A stretch of DNA of 64,000 nt from Dyadobacter sp. SG02. Lineage in GTDB: Bacteria; Bacteroidota; Bacteroidia; Cytophagales; Spirosomataceae. Positions 61,228 to 64,000 of this stretch are shown here, piece after piece. The DNA is taken from contig NZ_FNYL01000010.1 in the NCBI RefSeq assembly GCF_900109045.1, positions 240,255-304,254 on the forward strand, in the 5' to 3' direction. The notes beneath the pieces were generated by a model that saw only the letters and a list, made by a program, of their open reading frames with translations, was not told the DNA's origin and did not search any database. The position numbers and the translations under genes are program-made. How positions within the stretch are numbered: position 1 is the stretch's first letter; every line of letters starts with the position of its first letter.

Positions 61228-63165
61228 TTACTCATTCACCAAAAAATGCACAACCCGCAGCGCATTCCCCTCGCTCTTCTCATTCTTCTCCCCTGCAATC
61301 GTCAAATGCAACTTGTGCTTCCCGGCTGACAACTCGTCTGCAAGCATTAGGTACCATGGCAAATGCAGCTGGTTACTCCAAGGCGTGTATGTATCAAGCG
61401 TTTTCGAATTCTTGCCATCAATTGTGTAAGTGATCTTCCCCGCATCAGGTCCCGAAATAATGGCGATGCCTACGCCGCGGCCTTTAAATTCAAAGTCGAG
61501 CGATGAACCGGCGGCTTCGCTTACCAGCATCGGCACATTCACAAATCCCGGTCGTGTCTGGAATTTCACTTTGGGCTTCCAGTCGGGATCGATCGTGAAG
61601 CCTTTCAGGTTCTTGGCTTCTTCGAGTTTGTGGTAACTGCCTTTTTCGTAGCTGAAACGGTCCATCGGCGCGGGAAGCTTTACGTCGCCGGTTGCCGGCG
61701 ATTCCATTTTTAGCATTTCCTTAATGGTCTGCGCGTAGATTTCCTGGCCGTAAGGCGATGGGTGGAGGTCTTTGAAATCATATTTCCAGGTAAATTCACC
61801 AGCTTTAATGCGGTCGTAAACTTCCCTGGCCAGATTAATGTAAACCGCGCCGTAATGCTTCGCTACCCGCTCGTGCACGCCTACCTCCACGGGTTCTTTT
61901 CCCGCGTCGTAATCATCATTCTTCTTAGGCTCGGCGAACGCCATCATCACCACATTTGCTTTGGCATTAGCAGCATACATTTGTCTTAAAATACCATCCA
62001 ATGCCCTGATCTGCGCCTTTTCGTTGAATCCATTGCCCCGGTCGTTCACGGCGGCTTCTACAAAAAGCAGGTCCGGCGTGCCATTTGCGAGTACATCACG
62101 GCTGAAACGCATCGAATGTGGCGTACTGCCGAGCGATGGAATACCGGCCGCGATGAATGTAAATTCCGTGTCGGGGAAATGTTCCCGTAAATATTGGGCG
62201 GTTTTGTCCCGCCAGCCGGGGTTATGCGTGATGGAACCGCCGAGAAATGCGACGACGCCTTTTTTTGTAGTCCTGAATTTTTCAAATGCATTCCCCAGGC
62301 CACTATTCAAAGTAATGTAAGGTAGATGAGGTAACGGCTTTTGAACGGGCACACTGTTCTCCTCGATGAAATTGGCGAAGAACTCTGGATGTTCGATCGG
62401 GAAGTGGTGACCTTCGAGCGTCTGCTCGCCGCGCGTCATCGGGTACACGCTCACGGGCCCGCCCAATGCGAGGTAGTTTTTGACAAGCAGGTCGGTATTC
62501 TCTGCTACGGGTGCATGTTCGTCTTTTAAACCGACTACGTGAATAATGGGCACTTTGTAGGAAGCCAGTCCGGCCAGGTCGTTCAAGGGAATGTCGTTGA
62601 AGCTGGCCGCCTGCTCCTCGGTCATGTTGAATAGCTTCTTCCACGCTTCCCAGTCCTTGGGCGAGCCTTTGCCTTTACCCTTGCCGCCCGGCCAGCTTTT
62701 CGGGTCGGCGACGGGTGCTTCGGCGTAAATGCAGCTTACTTTGTCGGGATTACGCTTTGCCCAGCCGTACACGTACAATCCGCCGCGGCTCACGCCTTCC
62801 AAAGCCACTTTCGGCGCGAAATGTTTTTCCTTCACCAGGTAGTCGTAAAATGCGTCCCAAACCTGCATGGCCTTCGGGTGCGCGAACATGTCGTTGGTGT
62901 TCACGTAAGCCACATGAAACCCCCGGGTGAGCAAAATGCTATCCATATCGGTGTGCCATGTGGGGAAATGTGCCCGCCACACCCAGGGGTTTCCTTCAAT
63001 AGCCTTTTTGGGTTTTACATACCAAGCATTACGGTCCTGAAAAGTGAATTCTACTTTTTCAAAACCCTTCCATTGGGTTGTCTTTTCGGTGGTTTGGGCT
63101 GAAATATGGGCTATTGACAGCGCAAATAATGCTATCAGAAGTAATGCAGGTCTTTTCGTTTTCAT
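61228..63165 (-). CDS. Exported two-domain esterase: alpha/beta hydrolase plus SGNH hydrolase
   Basis: About 645 residues from ATG 63165 (MKTKRPALLLIALFALS, a signal peptide ending ISAQ). The frame extends 15 codons upstream. Domain 1 (about 25-280) is an alpha/beta hydrolase with nucleophile elbow LEGVSRGGLYVYGW, acid in VVGLKDEHAP and His in LEGHHFPIEHP. Domain 2 (about 300-500) is an SGNH lipase with GGSITHNPGW, AAVNDRGNG and DLHPSPYGQ. The C-terminus (about 540-645) is a beta-sandwich. Carbohydrate ester removal outside the cytoplasm is likely. Confidence 0.85.
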   Translation of the reverse strand: MKTKRPALLLIALFALSIAHISAQTTEKTTQWKGFEKVEFTFQDRNAWYVKPKKAIEGNPWVWRAHFPTWHTDMDSILLTRGFHVAYVNTNDMFAHPKAMQVWDAFYDYLVKEKHFAPKVALEGVSRGGLYVYGWAKRNPDKVSCIYAEAPVADPKSWPGGKGKGKGSPKDWEAWKKLFNMTEEQAASFNDIPLNDLAGLASYKVPIIHVVGLKDEHAPVAENTDLLVKNYLALGGPVSVYPMTRGEQTLEGHHFPIEHPEFFANFIEENSVPVQKPLPHLPYITLNSGLGNAFEKFRTTKKGVVAFLGGSITHNPGWRDKTAQYLREHFPDTEFTFIAAGIPSLGSTPHSMRFSRDVLANGTPDLLFVEAAVNDRGNGFNEKAQIRALDGILRQMYAANAKANVVMMAFAEPKKNDDYDAGKEPVEVGVHERVAKHYGAVYINLAREVYDRIKAGEFTWKYDFKDLHPSPYGQEIYAQTIKEMLKMESPATGDVKLPAPMDRFSYEKGSYHKLEEAKNLKGFTIDPDWKPKVKFQTRPGFVNVPMLVSEAAGSSLDFEFKGRGVGIAIISGPDAGKITYTIDGKNSKTLDTYTPWSNQLHLPWYLMLADELSAGKHKLHLTIAGEKNEKSEGNALRVVHFLVNE

Positions 63166-63267
63166 AGTTTTCAAAAGCACGTTTCCAGCACGTTTTACCG
63201 CCGGGCACATTCGCTTTGGTATGATATTTTAAAACATCTCTCCTGAAAACAATCTTGAAAAAGACTT

Positions 63268-63552
63268 ATGGATAAGATCGAAAAGTTTAAGACCATGGAG
63301 AAAATCCTGCGCGAGATCGAGGATTTGAAAAACAGCGAGACTGCCGTGATCAAGAAGATTGGTCAGATTGAAACAGAAAACATGAACGTCAATGTCCAGA
63401 ACCTCGACAAGTCACTGAACGAGATCTACGACGGTGTTTATAAAAATCTTCAGAATGTGGAAAACCTTCAAAACGAGTTCACCGAAACCGTGGCCGATTT
63501 CAAGGATAAGAACAAGATCACCGAAGAAATGTTAATGGAAATAAGAGAATAA
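63268..63552 (+). CDS. Small coiled-coil protein, function unknown
   Basis: A 94-residue, highly charged protein (Lys/Glu/Asp/Asn-rich) without signal or membrane segment. Heptad-like hydrophobic spacing runs nearly end to end (MEKILREIEDLKNSETAV, NLQNEFTETVADFKDK), so it is probably a helical coiled coil. The coding frame is supported by its composition, an ATG start and a good terminator 35 bp past the stop. I recognise no family. Confidence 0.65.
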   Translation: MDKIEKFKTMEKILREIEDLKNSETAVIKKIGQIETENMNVNVQNLDKSLNEIYDGVYKNLQNVENLQNEFTETVADFKDKNKITEEMLMEIRE

Positions 63553-63586
63553 ATTACCCCGATATCATCAGACTAAAAACCACAAG

Positions 63587-63614
63587 AAGCTCCGGTTCGC
63601 ATGAATCGGGGCTT
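63587..63614 (+). terminator. Terminator after the coiled-coil gene
   Basis: A 12-bp stem with two G-T pairs (63587-63598 with 63603-63614), a GCAT loop and a T-run at the 3' end. It lies 35 bp past the stop at 63552. Confidence 0.7.
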
Positions 63615-63685
63615 TTTGCTTGTAGGAGGATGGAGAAAGGGAAGATGGGGATGAAAAAGCCGGTACCGGCCAAATGCTGATCAGT

Positions 63686-64000
63686 TGAGGGTGTCTCAAA
63701 AAGGCACCTTCTTTTGTTATATGGGCTTTGCCGATTTTCTGTGATTGATTATCTTTAGGTATTAGCAATCCAGGAAAGATGGCCCGACGACAACCTACCT
63801 TCAAGCCTTATAATCAGCAGCAATTAATGCTGCTTCCTCCAAGTTTAGATGAGTTAATCTCCAAAGACCATGCTTGTCGGGTGGTCAACGATGTGATCAA
63901 TAGCATCAGTTTAGAGCCGCTTCATTCAGCCTATCACACGATCGGGTCTTCGAGTTATCACCCGCAGATGCTTCTTAAAGTGCTCGTTTATGGTTATGTG
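63686..64000 (+). mobile_element. Left end of an IS1182-like insertion sequence (cut by window edge)
   Basis: TGAGGGTGTCTCAAAAAGGC at about 63686 resembles the terminal repeat of IS1182-type elements. It is followed about 90 bp later by a transposase start. The right end lies outside the window, so the exact limits and any target duplication cannot be read. Confidence 0.65.
63779..64000 (+). CDS. IS1182-family transposase, N-terminal part (cut by window edge)
   Basis: The frame from ATG 63779 stays open to the window end, 74 codons, beginning MARRQPTFKPYNQQQLMLLP and continuing with SLDELISKDHACRVVNDVI and SSYHPQMLLKVLVYGYV. The last block is typical of the N-terminal domain of IS1182/IS5-like DDE transposases (YHPxMLLKxLxYGY). 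The catalytic DDE region lies beyond position 64000, so activity cannot be judged. Confidence 0.85.
   Translation, partial: MARRQPTFKPYNQQQLMLLPPSLDELISKDHACRVVNDVINSISLEPLHSAYHTIGSSSYHPQMLLKVLVYGYV

Noticed and set aside
63568..63804. Minus-strand ORF near the right edge
   Set aside because: It covers a terminator and the left end of the insertion sequence in the antisense direction; no credible protein.

Overview
The window is a chromosomal segment of a Bacteroidota bacterium, most likely a Cytophagales member of the Dyadobacter/Spirosoma type (inference). The reasons are moderate G+C, promoters of the TTTG-N19..21-TAnnTTTG class, the alternative complex III (Act) operon joined to an aa3-type oxidase, ECF sigma factors beside outer-membrane barrel genes, GH106 and DUF1080 glycan enzymes, and DUF3078 and DUF2520 proteins. 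About 60 genes are supported, mostly on the minus strand. No CRISPR array, prophage or replication origin was seen. The only mobile element is the start of an IS1182-type insertion sequence at the right edge.

Layout. 1-1.1 kb: tRNA-Tyr, tRNA-Gly and tRNA-Thr leading into tuf behind a textbook Bacteroidota promoter. 1.1-3.8 kb: ECF sigma factor, anti-sigma-like protein and beta-barrel protein. 3.9-7.2 kb: murI and a GH106 glycosidase. 7.3-24.1 kb: one long respiratory operon, actA-actB-actC-actD-actE-actF, then oxidase subunits II and I, heme A and heme O synthases, two subunit III proteins, subunit IV, a SCO-like protein, DUF420 and a small membrane protein. Quinol oxidation by the Act complex would feed electrons through c-type hemes to the oxidase. 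24.2-30 kb: tRNA-Cys, rpsA, an HNH endonuclease, smpB, an NTF2-like exported protein, accD and an FMN reductase.

30-38.8 kb: a division and wall cluster transcribed murD-ftsW-murG-murC-ftsQ-ftsA-ftsZ. 38.9-40.9 kb: mscL, a DUF3078 barrel and a second ECF sigma factor. 41-43.9 kb: tsf, rpsB, rpsI and rplM with strong intrinsic terminators. 44-51 kb: assorted metabolic and envelope genes (DUF1080, DUF2520, KdsC-like phosphatase, acyltransferase, deacetylase), sbcD, a DksA-like protein and pdhB. 52.1-59.0 kb: a three-gene cassette of transglutaminase, permuted ATP-grasp plus alpha-E, and transglutaminase plus DUF2126. This is probably a peptide ligase/peptidase system of unknown product. 59.3-63.6 kb: proC, a DUF1338 (HglS-type) dioxygenase, a two-domain esterase and a small coiled-coil protein.

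The most unusual non-coding signal is a family of degenerate TGAC-N6 arrays with a 10-bp period. They occur in three intergenic regions (26.4, 37.4 and 43.0 kb). In two of them a GTCA block faces a TGAC block, so the whole element is an imperfect dyad. A 17-bp-arm palindrome inside the start of ctaA and two long inverted repeats (50.2 and 60.2 kb) are further structures that coding does not explain.
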